From contig NZ_CP073653.1 in the NCBI RefSeq assembly GCF_018223745.1, positions 5,134,001 to 5,198,000 on the forward strand: a DNA stretch of 64,000 nucleotides, read 5' to 3'. The position numbers and the translations under genes were made by a program. Below, piece by piece: positions 9,544 to 19,195 of the stretch (position 1 is its first letter; each line of letters opens with the position of its first letter). The notes under the pieces were generated by a model. That model was not told the origin of the DNA, searched no databases, and saw nothing but the letters and a program-made list of their open reading frames with translations. The DNA comes from Clostridium beijerinckii. Lineage in GTDB: Bacteria; Bacillota; Clostridia; Clostridiales; Clostridiaceae.

Positions 9544-10692
9544 TCATTTAATTTCAATGCTCGGCAATATCACCTTGAAACTATGTTCTGCTCGTGAATT
9601 AATAAATTTAACTCTGCCTTTCCCTTTAAAAGAATTTTTAATAATTGTAAATCCTCTTCCGCTATTTAAAAATCTTCTTTTCTCATCTAAAGAAATTAGT
9701 TTTTCATATAACCAAATATTTCTTTTATTATAATTGGTTCTTTGCCCTTTTACATTTTCATCTATGAACTCACCAGGGCTTGAAATAATAATTTTATTCC
9801 TATCTATAATTATTTCGATTATTTTATTCAAATCAAAGTATTCTCTATATAGAACTGCATTCTTTATTGCTTCAATTATTGCTTGCATTGGATAATTCTT
9901 TGGTAATATATCTTTTATTTTTTCTTCTGCACTATCTATCATAGATAAAAGATTTCCTTGAATTATGTGCAATTCTCCATTGGTTTTTTCTAACTTATTA
10001 ATGATTTTTATCATATTGTTAGGAATATATATATAATTCTTATCAGAAAATACAAGCAATCCTCCATATGTGCATTTAAGAGGTGCGCCTTCTTTATGTT
10101 CAAAGGCTATTCCTGCACTTAACAGTAAAAATCTCTTATTTTCTTCATTAATTTCTATACCCTTTTTGCTGAAATATTTATTAACCAATTCCATATTTAG
10201 AATATCAATGCTACTTTTTATAAGAGGGCATGTTTCAATAGTTAAGCTTAGATTTTCCTCAAATAATACAATTAATTCTTGCTTTCTCATTACATCTGTA
10301 GTAGAACCTCTCCTTATATAAAAAGCTCCATTATCCCTAACTTGATATGGCTTTTGTCCCCCATCATAAATTGATATTACGCCTATTTTCTTATTTTTAA
10401 TCTCTACAAAATCAACTTCTATTGGTATTGGAGGCTCACATCTTGTCGTTATTATTTGCTGTATCTGCTCTTCTTTAAACATGTCATTTTCTTGTATGCC
10501 TATAATATTCTTGGTTTTATCTTCAACTCCAACAATTATATATCCTCTTCCCCCACTCGAATTAGCTATGGCACATATATCTTTAGTTAATTCTTTCTTA
10601 CCTGTCTCACAGAAAAGCTCTAGTTTCAATTTAAAATCTAACTTTGTTCCTTCTTCTCTTTTTATCAAAGATAGTAACTTTTTACTATCCAT
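9544..10692 (-). CDS. AlbA_2-domain (Schlafen-like) putative DNA-binding protein
   Basis: The N-terminal about 130 residues match the AlbA_2 domain (EEGTKLDFK, AIANSSGGRGYIIVGVED, TTRCEPPIPIEVD, YIRRGSTTDVM). This domain is often annotated as divergent AAA or as an ATP-binding transcriptional regulator. The C-terminal half carries the helicase-like ATPase C-terminal region seen in such proteins (AIIEAIKNAVLYREYFD, then IISSPGEFID), which resembles a GHKL-type ATP fold. The cellular role of the family is poorly known; regulation or nucleic-acid processing has been proposed. It is a stand-alone gene with GGAGGGTATATT before ATG. No defence or mobile genes are adjacent. Confidence 0.8.
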   Translation of the reverse strand: MDSKKLLSLIKREEGTKLDFKLKLELFCETGKKELTKDICAIANSSGGRGYIIVGVEDKTKNIIGIQENDMFKEEQIQQIITTRCEPPIPIEVDFVEIKNKKIGVISIYDGGQKPYQVRDNGAFYIRRGSTTDVMRKQELIVLFEENLSLTIETCPLIKSSIDILNMELVNKYFSKKGIEINEENKRFLLLSAGIAFEHKEGAPLKCTYGGLLVFSDKNYIYIPNNMIKIINKLEKTNGELHIIQGNLLSMIDSAEEKIKDILPKNYPMQAIIEAIKNAVLYREYFDLNKIIEIIIDRNKIIISSPGEFIDENVKGQRTNYNKRNIWLYEKLISLDEKRRFLNSGRGFTIIKNSFKGKGRVKFINSRAEHSFKVILPSIEIK

Positions 10693-10898
10693 AATATACC
10701 CTCCTTATATATTTATTAATAAATACCACAAGTTACAAAATATTTTACCGGATGCTTTAAAGATAATATAAATTTAGCCAATAACTACTTTTTAATTTAA
10801 TAATAATTTTTTTACTTATCCACTATAAAATATTATTAGCCTAAATAATAAAAAAGCATTCTTATTAATATAAATAAGTTTGCTTTATAATATTATTA

Positions 10899-11993
10899 TT
10901 AGATTTTAAATATATTTCCACTCAGAACTCTATTCTTACCACTTTTTTTAGCTTTATATAATAAATCATCAGCCTTACTTATAAGTTCATTTAAGTCTGT
11001 ACCATTTAAAGGGAAAAATGAAATTCCAAAACTTGCTGTTATAGACTCATCTCTACCGTTACAATTTATTTTACTACCTTCAATTGTACGTCGTATAGCT
11101 TCAATTTTGGTATACACATTATCCTCACTAGTAAAATCTGAAATATATAGAATAAATTCTTCCCCTCCATATCTGGCGAAGATATCATTTTTATCTATTC
11201 CACACTTAACAATATTAGCTGTGTTAATCAAAATCTTATCACCAAATTGATGACCATATGTATCATTTACCTTCTTAAAATCATCTATATCTATCATTAC
11301 TATGGCAAATTTATCGTTTAATTTTCTATTATCATTCTTTTCTAAGAATTCAAAAAAGTATTTCCTATTATATATTCCAAGTAGAGGGTCTCTTTGATTT
11401 ATTTTTTCTAATTCTTTATATAGCAAAGAATTTTCTATTGCAATCGCAATCTGGTTTGCAATTGATCTAAGGAAAAGTTTAAGCTCTATGTTCATAAATT
11501 TATAGAGATTATGTTCTACTACTATATATCCAATAAATTTTTCTCTCAGCTTTATTGGCGATCCCATAATTGAATGTATGTCTATTTTATGTTCTCCAGT
11601 CTGCTTCAAAGGCTTTCTGGAATTAACTAAGAATTCCTCTCCATTGTTTATATGAACAAACTCCTTAGAAGTTAGATTTATATTCATATTCTCAATATTG
11701 CTTGCCTTAACTATTAACTCACCATTTTCTATCATAAATATGGTTGAATATGTAACTCCTAGTATTCCAAGAATCATGTCATTAATTAGAGATATTAAAT
11801 TATCACTGCTAAAAAATGTATTTATATATTTACTTACTTCTATTATATTAGATAAAGAATCTATGCTCTTTTCTAGTCTTACGTTTTTCTCATTTAGTTC
11901 TTGTATATGTTGTTCTGAAAACTTCTGATATGTTTCATATTCTATCTTTAGCGATTTATACAGCTTCTCATAATCCTGCATTTGTCCCACCAT
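10899..11993 (-). CDS. GAF-GGDEF diguanylate cyclase
   Basis: The 364-residue protein has an N-terminal coiled coil (about 1-55), a GAF-like sensory domain (about 60-190) and a GGDEF domain (about 195-360). The active-site loop reads ARYGGEEF at about residue 277, the intact catalytic form, so it should make cyclic di-GMP from GTP. The position of the inhibitory RxxD site reads DKND, so product inhibition through the I-site is not expected. No membrane segment is present. The annotated ATG and an in-frame ATG at 11981 both lie near a weak GAGG site, so the exact start is uncertain. Confidence 0.9.
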   Translation of the reverse strand: MVGQMQDYEKLYKSLKIEYETYQKFSEQHIQELNEKNVRLEKSIDSLSNIIEVSKYINTFFSSDNLISLINDMILGILGVTYSTIFMIENGELIVKASNIENMNINLTSKEFVHINNGEEFLVNSRKPLKQTGEHKIDIHSIMGSPIKLREKFIGYIVVEHNLYKFMNIELKLFLRSIANQIAIAIENSLLYKELEKINQRDPLLGIYNRKYFFEFLEKNDNRKLNDKFAIVMIDIDDFKKVNDTYGHQFGDKILINTANIVKCGIDKNDIFARYGGEEFILYISDFTSEDNVYTKIEAIRRTIEGSKINCNGRDESITASFGISFFPLNGTDLNELISKADDLLYKAKKSGKNRVLSGNIFKI

Positions 11994-12317
11994 CCTCTAA
12001 TCATACGAACTCCATGATTATATAACAACTTAAATTTACCATTATTTTATACTTAATACAATTATACTACAAGTAATAAAATAATTGAATACAATTACTT
12101 CAAGCTGTTTGTAAATTTTACTATATCTTTAAATTGCATATGCCAGCATGTACACGCCATAAAAAATCATAATAAGGTTAATTATAATTAGTTTTTTATA
12201 ACGATTTTTACTATATTCTTCATCTCTCTTCAATTACTAGGAAAATTTTCATGAATTGCATCTTTCAATTTAGGATAAACTAATATTACAAAATTAATTT
12301 TACAAGGAGACAAAATA
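11994..12317. other. divergent intergenic region
   Basis: This AT-rich 324-base stretch lies between the divergent GGDEF gene and the small membrane-protein gene and should hold both promoters. I searched it by eye for a cyclic di-GMP riboswitch core and for palindromic operators and found neither. Confidence 0.4.
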
Positions 12318-12476
12318 ATGAGATTTATACAATGGCTTTTAGGTGTATTTATATTTTTATTGATATGTACACTATTTATACAATTTGGTAATTCGGTATT
12401 AAATATTGTATTACTTATTTCACTAATTATATTTGGTATAAGATTCTTAATTCAAAAGTATACCAATCGTTATTAG
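12318..12476 (+). CDS. small two-helix membrane protein (52 aa)
   Basis: A 52-residue ORF begins with ATG seven bases after a perfect AAGGAGA ribosome site (12304-12310). The product (MRFIQWLLGVFIFLLICTLF..., ending QKYTNRY) has two hydrophobic segments, roughly residues 5-22 and 27-45, and basic ends, so it should sit in the membrane as a hairpin. I do not recognise a family. A strong terminator follows 75 bases downstream, which supports an independent transcription unit. Alternative explanations are a toxin of a type I system, but no antisense RNA or repeat is visible, or a small regulatory subunit. Confidence 0.7.
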   Translation: MRFIQWLLGVFIFLLICTLFIQFGNSVLNIVLLISLIIFGIRFLIQKYTNRY

Positions 12477-12550
12477 TTTCTAAAAGTTTAATTTCTGATA
12501 TTAGATTTTCATATACATATCAAAACTACTATCGTTATGTATATTTTATA

Positions 12551-12592
12551 AATTAATAAATCCTAAAATATACTTTAGGATTTATTAATTTA
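12551..12592. terminator. bidirectional terminator between small ORF and galU
   Basis: A perfect 17-bp stem (12551-12567 with 12574-12590) has a 6-base loop ATATAC. It lies between the convergent small membrane-protein gene and galU, with A/T-rich flanks on both sides. Confidence 0.8.
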
Positions 12593-12611
12593 ATTACTCT
12601 TAATTTATTTT

Positions 12612-13487
12612 CTAATAATTATTTTCCCATGGCTTAGAACTTAAATAATCTATAAATTCATCTCTTAATTCATCTTTCTTTAAGGCAAATTCTATTGTTG
12701 CTTGCAAGAACCCAAGTTTATCTCCAACGTCATATCTTTTACCTTCAAAGTTATATGCATACATGGCCTCAGTTCCAATTAAAGTTTTTAGCGCGTCTGT
12801 TAATTGAATCTCTCCACCTTTTCCTGGCTTAGTATTTTCTAATATATTAAATATTTCTGGTGTTATAATATATCTTCCAAGTATAGCAACATTACTTGGT
12901 GCTTCTTCGGTATTAGGCTTTTCAACTAAATCTTTTACCTTATAAACTCTATCTTCAACATGTATTCCATCTACTATACCGTACTTGGAAACATTTTCTT
13001 TAGCTACTGTTTGAACTCCTAGGATAGTAGTTTTATATTCGCTATAACAGTCTATTAATTGTTTTAAGCATGGTTTTTCGCTATCAACAATATCATCACC
13101 TAGTAAAACAGCAAATGGTTCATTTCCAACAAAAGTTTTTGCACAATGAATTGCATGACCTAATCCTCTTGGTTCTTTTTGTCTTATATAATGTATATCA
13201 ACCATATCAGATATATCTCTTACTAATTCAAGTAATTCTGATTTTCCAGACTTCTCTAATTCTAATTCTAATTCTACTGATTTATCAAAATGATCTTCTA
13301 TAGATTTTTTGTTTCTACCTGTAATGATTAAGATTTCTTCAATTCCAGAAGCGATTGCTTCTTCAACTATGTATTGAATTGTTGGTTTATCAACTACTGG
13401 AAGCATCTCCTTTGGTTGCGCCTTAGTTGCAGGTAAAAATCTTGTTCCAAGACCTGCGGCTGGTATAATAGCTTTTTTTACTTTCAC
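12612..13487 (-). CDS. galU: UTP--glucose-1-phosphate uridylyltransferase
   Basis: The 291-residue protein shows the GalU nucleotidyltransferase signature AAGLGTRFLPATKAQPKE at its N-terminus. It also has the internal GLGHAIHCAK, LLGDDIVDS and DLVEKPNTEEAPSN segments and a late GKRYDVGDKLGFLQA. It makes UDP-glucose from glucose-1-phosphate and UTP in the cytoplasm, supplying nucleotide sugar to the polysaccharide genes upstream. The start is GTG with GAGGATG about ten bases ahead. It is the last gene of the minus-strand set at this side of the cluster but is separated from its neighbour by a terminator. Confidence 0.96.
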   Translation of the reverse strand: MKVKKAIIPAAGLGTRFLPATKAQPKEMLPVVDKPTIQYIVEEAIASGIEEILIITGRNKKSIEDHFDKSVELELELEKSGKSELLELVRDISDMVDIHYIRQKEPRGLGHAIHCAKTFVGNEPFAVLLGDDIVDSEKPCLKQLIDCYSEYKTTILGVQTVAKENVSKYGIVDGIHVEDRVYKVKDLVEKPNTEEAPSNVAILGRYIITPEIFNILENTKPGKGGEIQLTDALKTLIGTEAMYAYNFEGKRYDVGDKLGFLQATIEFALKKDELRDEFIDYLSSKPWENNY

Positions 13488-13623
13488 AATATATCATCCT
13501 CTCATCTTATTATTGGTAATTTAAATATATTAAGCCATAATAAACAATTCTAATTAATTTTGCCCAACACATTTTTTAAGTATTCCTATTTTATATATAC
13601 TTTTTACATATTTATGAAATAAT

Positions 13624-13662
13624 AGTTTAAATGTATTCAACAACTTAATACATTTAAACTAA
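13624..13662 (-). terminator. terminator after Gfo/Idh gene
   Basis: A perfect 14-bp stem (13624-13637 with 13647-13660) has a 9-base loop. It lies 10 bases past the stop of the Gfo/Idh/MocA gene. The minus-strand tail is only moderately T-rich (ATTATTTC). Confidence 0.65.
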
Positions 13663-13670
13663 AATCTTTG

Positions 13671-14759
13671 CTAATTCTCTTTCATATCTAATGTTTTAAA
13701 ATCTGTTAATGGAAATTTTACTGGCATTCCTGTTTTTCTTGATTTATATGCTGCAAGTATTATAGACATTGCCTTCTTACCTTCTTCTCCCGATACTAGC
13801 GGATCTCTATTATCATTTATAGAATCTATTACATCCTTAAATAACGGTGTGTGTCCTTCTCCATATACATTATCTATTTTAACATTTACAGACTTCTTAA
13901 CCGCTTCTTCATCTTCGCCTTCAAATCTCCATGTTTCAAGCTCATTAACTGCAAGACCACCAATTGATACTGCTCCTGTTTCGCCAAATATACTTAATGT
14001 TTCTTCTAGATTTTTAGGATAAACACAAGCTGATCCCTCAACTATTCCAATAGCACCATTTTTGAATCTTATTATTACAGCACCAAAATCTTCAGCTTCA
14101 ATATCTCTTAGATAAGTATCACATTCGGCATAAACTCTTTCGATTTCTCCACCCATCATCCATTGAAGTAAATCTATATTATGTATACACTGGTTCATAA
14201 GTGTACCACCATCTAATGCCCAAGTTCCTCTCCAAGGTGCTTGTTCATAATATCCCATATTCCTATTCCAAAGTATTCTAGCTGTACCATTAACTAATTT
14301 TCCAAACTTTTTGTCTTCTATAGCTTCTCTTAATTTCTGTATAGGCTTATTAAACCTATTTTGATGACAAACTCCAAGCTTAACATCGTTTTCTTTAGCC
14401 ACCTTAATCATTTCATTAGCATCTTCAATAGACATAGCCATTGGCTTTTCTACTAATGCACTAGCTCCTTTTTTCATGCTATGAATAGCAATTTCAGCAT
14501 GATAGCCACTTTCTGTCGCTATTGTAACCACATCTATATCTTCTTTTTCTAACATTTCTTTATAATCTGTATATACATGCACAGAATCTTCAGCTGCTCC
14601 AGTTTTTTCTATGTATTCAGATTTCTTTGCTTCCGCTTTTTCTAAAACCACATCACAAGTCGCTACAAGTTCCGCTTCTTCTACATTTTTAGCTAATGCT
14701 TCAACATGCTTATATGAGATTCTTCCGCAACCAATAATAGCAAATTTTAATTTTTTCAT
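13671..14759 (-). CDS. Gfo/Idh/MocA family sugar dehydrogenase
   Basis: The 362-residue protein has an N-terminal Rossmann domain (KFAIIGCGRISYKH, residues 5-18), the family EKP motif in SALVEKPMAMS, and a C-terminal oxidoreductase domain with DGGTLMNQCIHNIDLLQW. The latter resembles the HxxD region of nucleotide-sugar oxidases such as WlbA/WbpB (UDP-GlcNAcA 3-dehydrogenases). In this surface-polysaccharide context it probably oxidises a UDP-sugar with NAD. No 3-aminotransferase or N-acetyltransferase is adjacent, so the exact step stays open. The start has GAGAGAGGTAG upstream. Confidence 0.85.
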   Translation of the reverse strand: MKKLKFAIIGCGRISYKHVEALAKNVEEAELVATCDVVLEKAEAKKSEYIEKTGAAEDSVHVYTDYKEMLEKEDIDVVTIATESGYHAEIAIHSMKKGASALVEKPMAMSIEDANEMIKVAKENDVKLGVCHQNRFNKPIQKLREAIEDKKFGKLVNGTARILWNRNMGYYEQAPWRGTWALDGGTLMNQCIHNIDLLQWMMGGEIERVYAECDTYLRDIEAEDFGAVIIRFKNGAIGIVEGSACVYPKNLEETLSIFGETGAVSIGGLAVNELETWRFEGEDEEAVKKSVNVKIDNVYGEGHTPLFKDVIDSINDNRDPLVSGEEGKKAMSIILAAYKSRKTGMPVKFPLTDFKTLDMKEN

Positions 14760-14946
14760 ATTAATCTACCTCTCTCAAATTAAATACTTTTAATCAAATT
14801 CAATAGTTCATAATTTCCTTTAAAGTTAGTTTTACTAATGCATTTAGAACAATATTTTAAATACATACGCTAAAATCACAAGTTAAGAGACTAATTTTAA
14901 ATAATAGTATTTTAACTTCATTAGCTATCGAAACAATTTTCTTTGA

Positions 14947-15552
14947 TTAAAGGCATTTCACTATTGTTTTAAGTATTATATAAATATCTAAAAATATATT
15001 ATTTTTATTTATATATTCTAGATTTAATGCAAGTTTATCTGGCATAATTGTGTTTATGTAAAAATCATCAGGATTTTCTGCTTCTCCAAGTAAATCATTT
15101 TCATCTCTATATCTAATTGATGCTAAATCTGTTATCCCTGGTTTAACTTCTAGAACCCTTCTCTGTTCCTCATTATACATCTTTACATATCTAGGAACTT
15201 CTGGTCTCGGCCCCACTAGGCTCATGTCCCCTTTAAATACATTTATTAATTGTGGAAGTTCATCAAGTTTATATTTTCTTAAAAAAGCACCTATTTTAGT
15301 AATTCTGCTATCATTTCCTACAGTAATTTGTCTTCCTAACTTTTCTGCATCCACAACCATAGTCCTAAACTTCAAAATCTCAAATTCTTCATTTTTTTCA
15401 CCAATTCTTATTTGTTTAAAAAATACAGGTCCATCAGAATCTGTTTTTATTCTAATGGCAATAACTATCAAAATCGGACTTAAAACTATAAGTCCTAAAG
15501 TAGAACATATCAAATCAAATATTCTTTTAACTACTTTATTGAATGTATTCAT
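14947..15552 (-). CDS. initiating sugar transferase (undecaprenyl-phosphate hexose-1-P transferase family)
   Basis: The 201-residue protein is a monotopic bacterial sugar transferase. A single N-terminal hydrophobic segment (about 12-32, ICSTLGLIVLSPILIVIAI) is followed by the catalytic domain with FEILKFRTM, the DELPQLINVFKGDMSLVGPRP block and KPGITDLASIRYR. Such enzymes transfer sugar-1-phosphate from a UDP-sugar to undecaprenyl phosphate on the inner face of the membrane, starting a repeat unit. It is the short PglC-like form without the large polytopic domain of WbaP. It has AGGAG before ATG. The sugar cannot be told from sequence. Confidence 0.93.
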   Translation of the reverse strand: MNTFNKVVKRIFDLICSTLGLIVLSPILIVIAIRIKTDSDGPVFFKQIRIGEKNEEFEILKFRTMVVDAEKLGRQITVGNDSRITKIGAFLRKYKLDELPQLINVFKGDMSLVGPRPEVPRYVKMYNEEQRRVLEVKPGITDLASIRYRDENDLLGEAENPDDFYINTIMPDKLALNLEYINKNNIFLDIYIILKTIVKCL

Positions 15553-15662
15553 CTATTTACTCCTAATTCATTTATTTCAGAACATATAATATTATATTAA
15601 CTATTTTACAACTTTTTAGTCAATTCAGCTCATATTATTGAATTTCTTCATAAATTTTTAAG

Positions 15663-16880
15663 TTATTTTAGTGCATCTAAAAATTTCTCTGCAAGCCCGC
15701 GATAAGTATGATTTTCCAACACATAATCCTTACCATTTTGGCCCAAGTTATTTTTTTCATCTTCGCTTAAGTTTCTAATATCCATAACTGCTTTCACAAC
15801 AGCATCTGGATCTTCTGCTGGTACCGTAATACCACAATTTGAATCCTTCACTGGATCATTCGAAGCCTCAACTGCATATATTACTGGTCTTGCTGCCATC
15901 ATATAGTCAAATAATTTATTTGGACTTACGCCATAATTAAATAAATTTTGCTTTTTTAGTCCTATATAACATATGTCTAATAATCTTAGTACATTATCCA
16001 TATTATCTTTAAGTACAGGATCTAGAAATTCAACATTCGTTACATTACTAGTTTTAGCATATTGTATTAATTCATTTTTCACGTTTCCATTTCCAACTAA
16101 TACATACTTTATTTTTTCATCTGTAGTTTTCTTTGCAGCATCAATCATCGTATCTAATACATTAGCTGGCGAGTGATTTCCTGTATATCCAACTAAGAAA
16201 TAACCTTCATCTTTTAGTTCTTGTAATCTTTCAATAGTTTTTTCCATAGGAGCATTTTTTTTCTCTCCAACAATTATTCCATTTGGAACATGAACATAAT
16301 TATCCGCACTAAATCCCCTATCTTTCATATGCCTATCTGCATTAGGTAAAATTGAAATAATTTTATCACAATTTTTAAAAGCAAAATCCTCTGCTCTTTG
16401 AAGCATAACTATAGCTGGATTATTCTTAGAATACCCTCCTATTTCCATTGGCGTTAAAGGCCATAAGTCATGTATCTCAAAAAACAGTTTAGCATTACTC
16501 CTCTTTGCAATCCTATGAGCTGGATATATATCTAAAGGATAAGTCGAAGATGCTATTACTGCATCTGGTCTATATTTATCGGCAAGTTTCTTATAATTCA
16601 TTCTCAATTTGAACATGAATGTTGATATATTTTTAATTCTTCCAACTCCATTTCCCTGATATTCTGGAGTTTTAACCCATACATATGTAATTCCATCTAT
16701 AATTTCTTCTTCGAAATCCTCTTTTATTTGTGGGTTTTTCTTTCGTAAATGTGAAAAATCAGCACCAAGTATGATTACTTTATGTCCCATATCAACCCAT
16801 TCTCGCCCCATATAATAAGGTCTAAATTCCATTCCATGATAATCAGACCCTGCGTAATGATTTATAAGTAAGATATTCAT
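15663..16880 (-). CDS. GT4-family glycosyltransferase (WbuB-like)
   Basis: The 405-residue protein begins MNILLINHYAGSDYHGMEFR, typical of WbuB/YcjC-type GT-B transferases. The C-terminal nucleotide-sugar domain contains VGYTGNHSPANVLDTMI, a GNGNVKNEL segment and SPNKLFDYMMAARPVIY, the donor-binding region of family 4. It probably adds the second sugar to the lipid-linked unit made by the sugar transferase encoded just downstream on the same strand. The ribosome site AAAGGAGC precedes ATG. Donor and acceptor are not predictable. Confidence 0.9.
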   Translation of the reverse strand: MNILLINHYAGSDYHGMEFRPYYMGREWVDMGHKVIILGADFSHLRKKNPQIKEDFEEEIIDGITYVWVKTPEYQGNGVGRIKNISTFMFKLRMNYKKLADKYRPDAVIASSTYPLDIYPAHRIAKRSNAKLFFEIHDLWPLTPMEIGGYSKNNPAIVMLQRAEDFAFKNCDKIISILPNADRHMKDRGFSADNYVHVPNGIIVGEKKNAPMEKTIERLQELKDEGYFLVGYTGNHSPANVLDTMIDAAKKTTDEKIKYVLVGNGNVKNELIQYAKTSNVTNVEFLDPVLKDNMDNVLRLLDICYIGLKKQNLFNYGVSPNKLFDYMMAARPVIYAVEASNDPVKDSNCGITVPAEDPDAVVKAVMDIRNLSEDEKNNLGQNGKDYVLENHTYRGLAEKFLDALK

Positions 16881-17277
16881 CTTAATTGCTCCTTTTTTGC
16901 ATTATAATGTTAATTAACGCTATAGATTATAACATAAGTGAAGCTCAAAATCTATGATTTTGCTAACTGAACTTATCCAGCGAGTGCATGCGAGTCGGAT
17001 TTCCTTTAAAAAAAGAACTTTAAATCTACCCCCTAACATTATATTAATACCTTCTACTTCATTATCCAACTATGATTTTGCTAGTCTAACTTATCTATAA
17101 AATGAAAATTATCAACTTTTCTATAAATTTCTCTCAATTAAAAATCCTCATCTTTACTTTTAATTTTATTTTCAAACTATCATTTTATAAGACTTAATTA
17201 CTTGACTATATAGCTTATAAATATTTCTCTTAAACCTAAAATCGCACTAATAATTCTTTTTTACTTCACAGAATATA
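16881..17277. other. intergenic region with a diverged direct repeat
   Basis: No ORF with a ribosome site is visible. Two similar segments starting CTATGATTTTGCTA and ending AACTTATC lie at 16952-16977 and 17070-17095 (22 of 26 bases match by eye). The rest is AT-rich. The segment also contains GTGCATGCGAGTCGG, unusually GC-rich for the region. It may be a relic of a duplicated sequence. Confidence 0.4.
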
Positions 17278-17320
17278 AACTAGCATCTATAATGTTCCAT
17301 TCATTACAGATGCTAGTTTT
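17278..17320 (-). terminator. terminator after first cell-wall repeat gene
   Basis: An 11-bp perfect outer stem AACTAGCATCT (17278-17288) pairs with 17308-17318, with a second inner stem TAATG/CATTA. It lies about 10 bases after the stop codon of the gene at 17329. The T-tract is better on the plus strand. Confidence 0.6.
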
Positions 17321-17328
17321 ATGATAAT

Positions 17329-19038
17329 CTATTTATTAATATTGCTTTCATTTATATTATTAGCACCAATACTACTTGTAGCACTACTATCAACACTTCT
17401 TGTATTATTACTATTGTTCTCTTTGTTCGTTTTTTCTTTGCTTCCAGCATAATCATAATCTAGTTCTGAGTCTGGATTAAGCAATAATCCATCATGTCCT
17501 AATTTATACTCTTTCCCATTTTTCCCAAGAACAATTGCATCCTTTTGCATAGTTCCATCTTTGTAAAAATAATACCACCCCTTTTCAGTCTTCAACCACC
17601 CTATAGCTTTTTCATCATTTTTATAATAATACCAGTCACCATTTCCTTTTCTCCATGATGAATCAGATTCTCTATAATCCTTTTCTTGAGTGGTCTTAAT
17701 ATTAGATTCATTATCTTTTGAAGTATTCTCTTTTGAAATCTCCTCTTTTGGTATAATATCTTTTGGCATTTGCTCAGGCTGTTTGACTTCTTCAGTATTT
17801 AATTTAGACTTATTATTAGAATCATCATATTCATTAATATTTTTATAAGTATTTTTCAATGTTAATTTATCATTATCACTTCTTAACTTGTTGGTGTTAT
17901 CTTGAAAATATTGTGATAAATCATAGACTACATATCTATTTTTTATTTTTTTATTTTCTTTATCATGATATTCTTCCTTAACTAATACATTTTCTGAATC
18001 AACCATACGGATACTGATTTTACTATCATCACCATATAATTTAGGAATTTCAATAAGCATATCAAATCCATTTTTCTCAAGCTTAGCTAAATAAATTTTA
18101 TTAACACTTTTCTCATCATCTTTTTTAATTAGTATATAATCCTTGTAAAAATCATCATAACCATATAGGCTTATATTGTCTAATCTCTCTGCAACTTTAT
18201 TAACTATATCATATTGGTTAATGTTAATGCTATCTTGATATTTATCATTGCAATCCAAACCTATATATGCCTGTCCCTCAAAACAATATACATAGCTATT
18301 TTTAAATTTTTCTTCCTGGCTTACTAGATTTTTATTAAGAACTTTTATATCATCATATTTTTCTATAGTAAAATTACCTTCATTAATCTGTATTTGTTTT
18401 ACTACATTATTTTGACACATTGCATAGAAGTCTTTTGATATATCATCATAAAATATGCCACTTATAACATCTTCACTATTGCTGTTACATTCAAACTCGT
18501 ATTTATCATTGCTATTAATGTTATATAATATGTACTTTTTATTTTGCTCCTTATCTTCGGAACGTAAATAATAGTCACTATTTCCAGAAACAGAATACCA
18601 TCTTGACTGAAATACATTATCTTCATCAGAAAGTAGTTTATATTCCTTTCCAGACTGCCAATTAAAATAACCATTCCTTCCAAAAATTTTATCACCATAA
18701 ATATTTAATTCTCCATTTAAATAATTATCTGGCAGCTTTACTCCACATTCTTTACTACTTCCATCTTTATTTAAAATAAAGATATTATTATCATATAATT
18801 TTTTATTAATATAATCATATTTTATTAAGTATACACTTCCATTATTGTAGCCCAATGGAATCTCCTCATAATCATCATTAATATTATTTTCTATCTCTAT
18901 GATACTCTTTATATTATTAATACTTACATCTGTATTTAATACTTCAATCTCCTCATGGCCTTTCTTTATGTACTCACCATAATACATGCAAGAAAATATA
19001 ACTGCTAATAAAGCTATAAAACTAATTATCTTTTTCAT
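17329..19038 (-). CDS. secreted protein with C-terminal cell-wall-binding (choline-binding type) repeats
   Basis: The likely start is the ATG at 19038, not the upstream one at 19062: the ribosome site GGGAGGGG lies inside the longer reading and directly precedes MKKIISF. The 569-residue protein has an N-terminal hydrophobic segment (FIALLAVIFSCMYYGEYI) acting as signal or anchor, then about 350 residues of unrecognised, Asn/Asp/Lys-rich beta-type sequence. A Lys/Glu/Asn linker and two aromatic repeats follow (GDWYYYKNDEKAIGW, GWYYFYKDGTMQK), the WYY pattern of cell-wall/choline-binding repeats. The tail is Ser/Asn-rich. It is close to a second repeat protein and a two-component system. Function of the large domain is unknown. 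Confidence 0.82.
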   Translation of the reverse strand: MKKIISFIALLAVIFSCMYYGEYIKKGHEEIEVLNTDVSINNIKSIIEIENNINDDYEEIPLGYNNGSVYLIKYDYINKKLYDNNIFILNKDGSSKECGVKLPDNYLNGELNIYGDKIFGRNGYFNWQSGKEYKLLSDEDNVFQSRWYSVSGNSDYYLRSEDKEQNKKYILYNINSNDKYEFECNSNSEDVISGIFYDDISKDFYAMCQNNVVKQIQINEGNFTIEKYDDIKVLNKNLVSQEEKFKNSYVYCFEGQAYIGLDCNDKYQDSININQYDIVNKVAERLDNISLYGYDDFYKDYILIKKDDEKSVNKIYLAKLEKNGFDMLIEIPKLYGDDSKISIRMVDSENVLVKEEYHDKENKKIKNRYVVYDLSQYFQDNTNKLRSDNDKLTLKNTYKNINEYDDSNNKSKLNTEEVKQPEQMPKDIIPKEEISKENTSKDNESNIKTTQEKDYRESDSSWRKGNGDWYYYKNDEKAIGWLKTEKGWYYFYKDGTMQKDAIVLGKNGKEYKLGHDGLLLNPDSELDYDYAGSKEKTNKENNSNNTRSVDSSATSSIGANNINESNINK

Positions 19039-19099
19039 CTTTCCCCTCCCAGCACAATACACATATAAATAAAATAGTAATATAAAATAAATCAGAGCA

Positions 19100-19147
19100 G
19101 CCTTATAATTACTTTCTAAGCTAATTCAATAGAAATAATTATAAGGC
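19100..19147. repeat. inverted repeat between the two cell-wall repeat genes
   Basis: GCCTTATAATTA.. at 19100-19117 pairs with ..TAATTATAAGGC at 19131-19147, a stem of about 17 bp with one bulge and a 13-base loop. No good T-tract follows on the minus strand, so it may be a weak terminator or a processing site in a shared transcript. Confidence 0.55.
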
Positions 19148-19195
19148 AAACTTATTACATAATTGTTAAATCAAAATTTAATTGTAATACAGATA

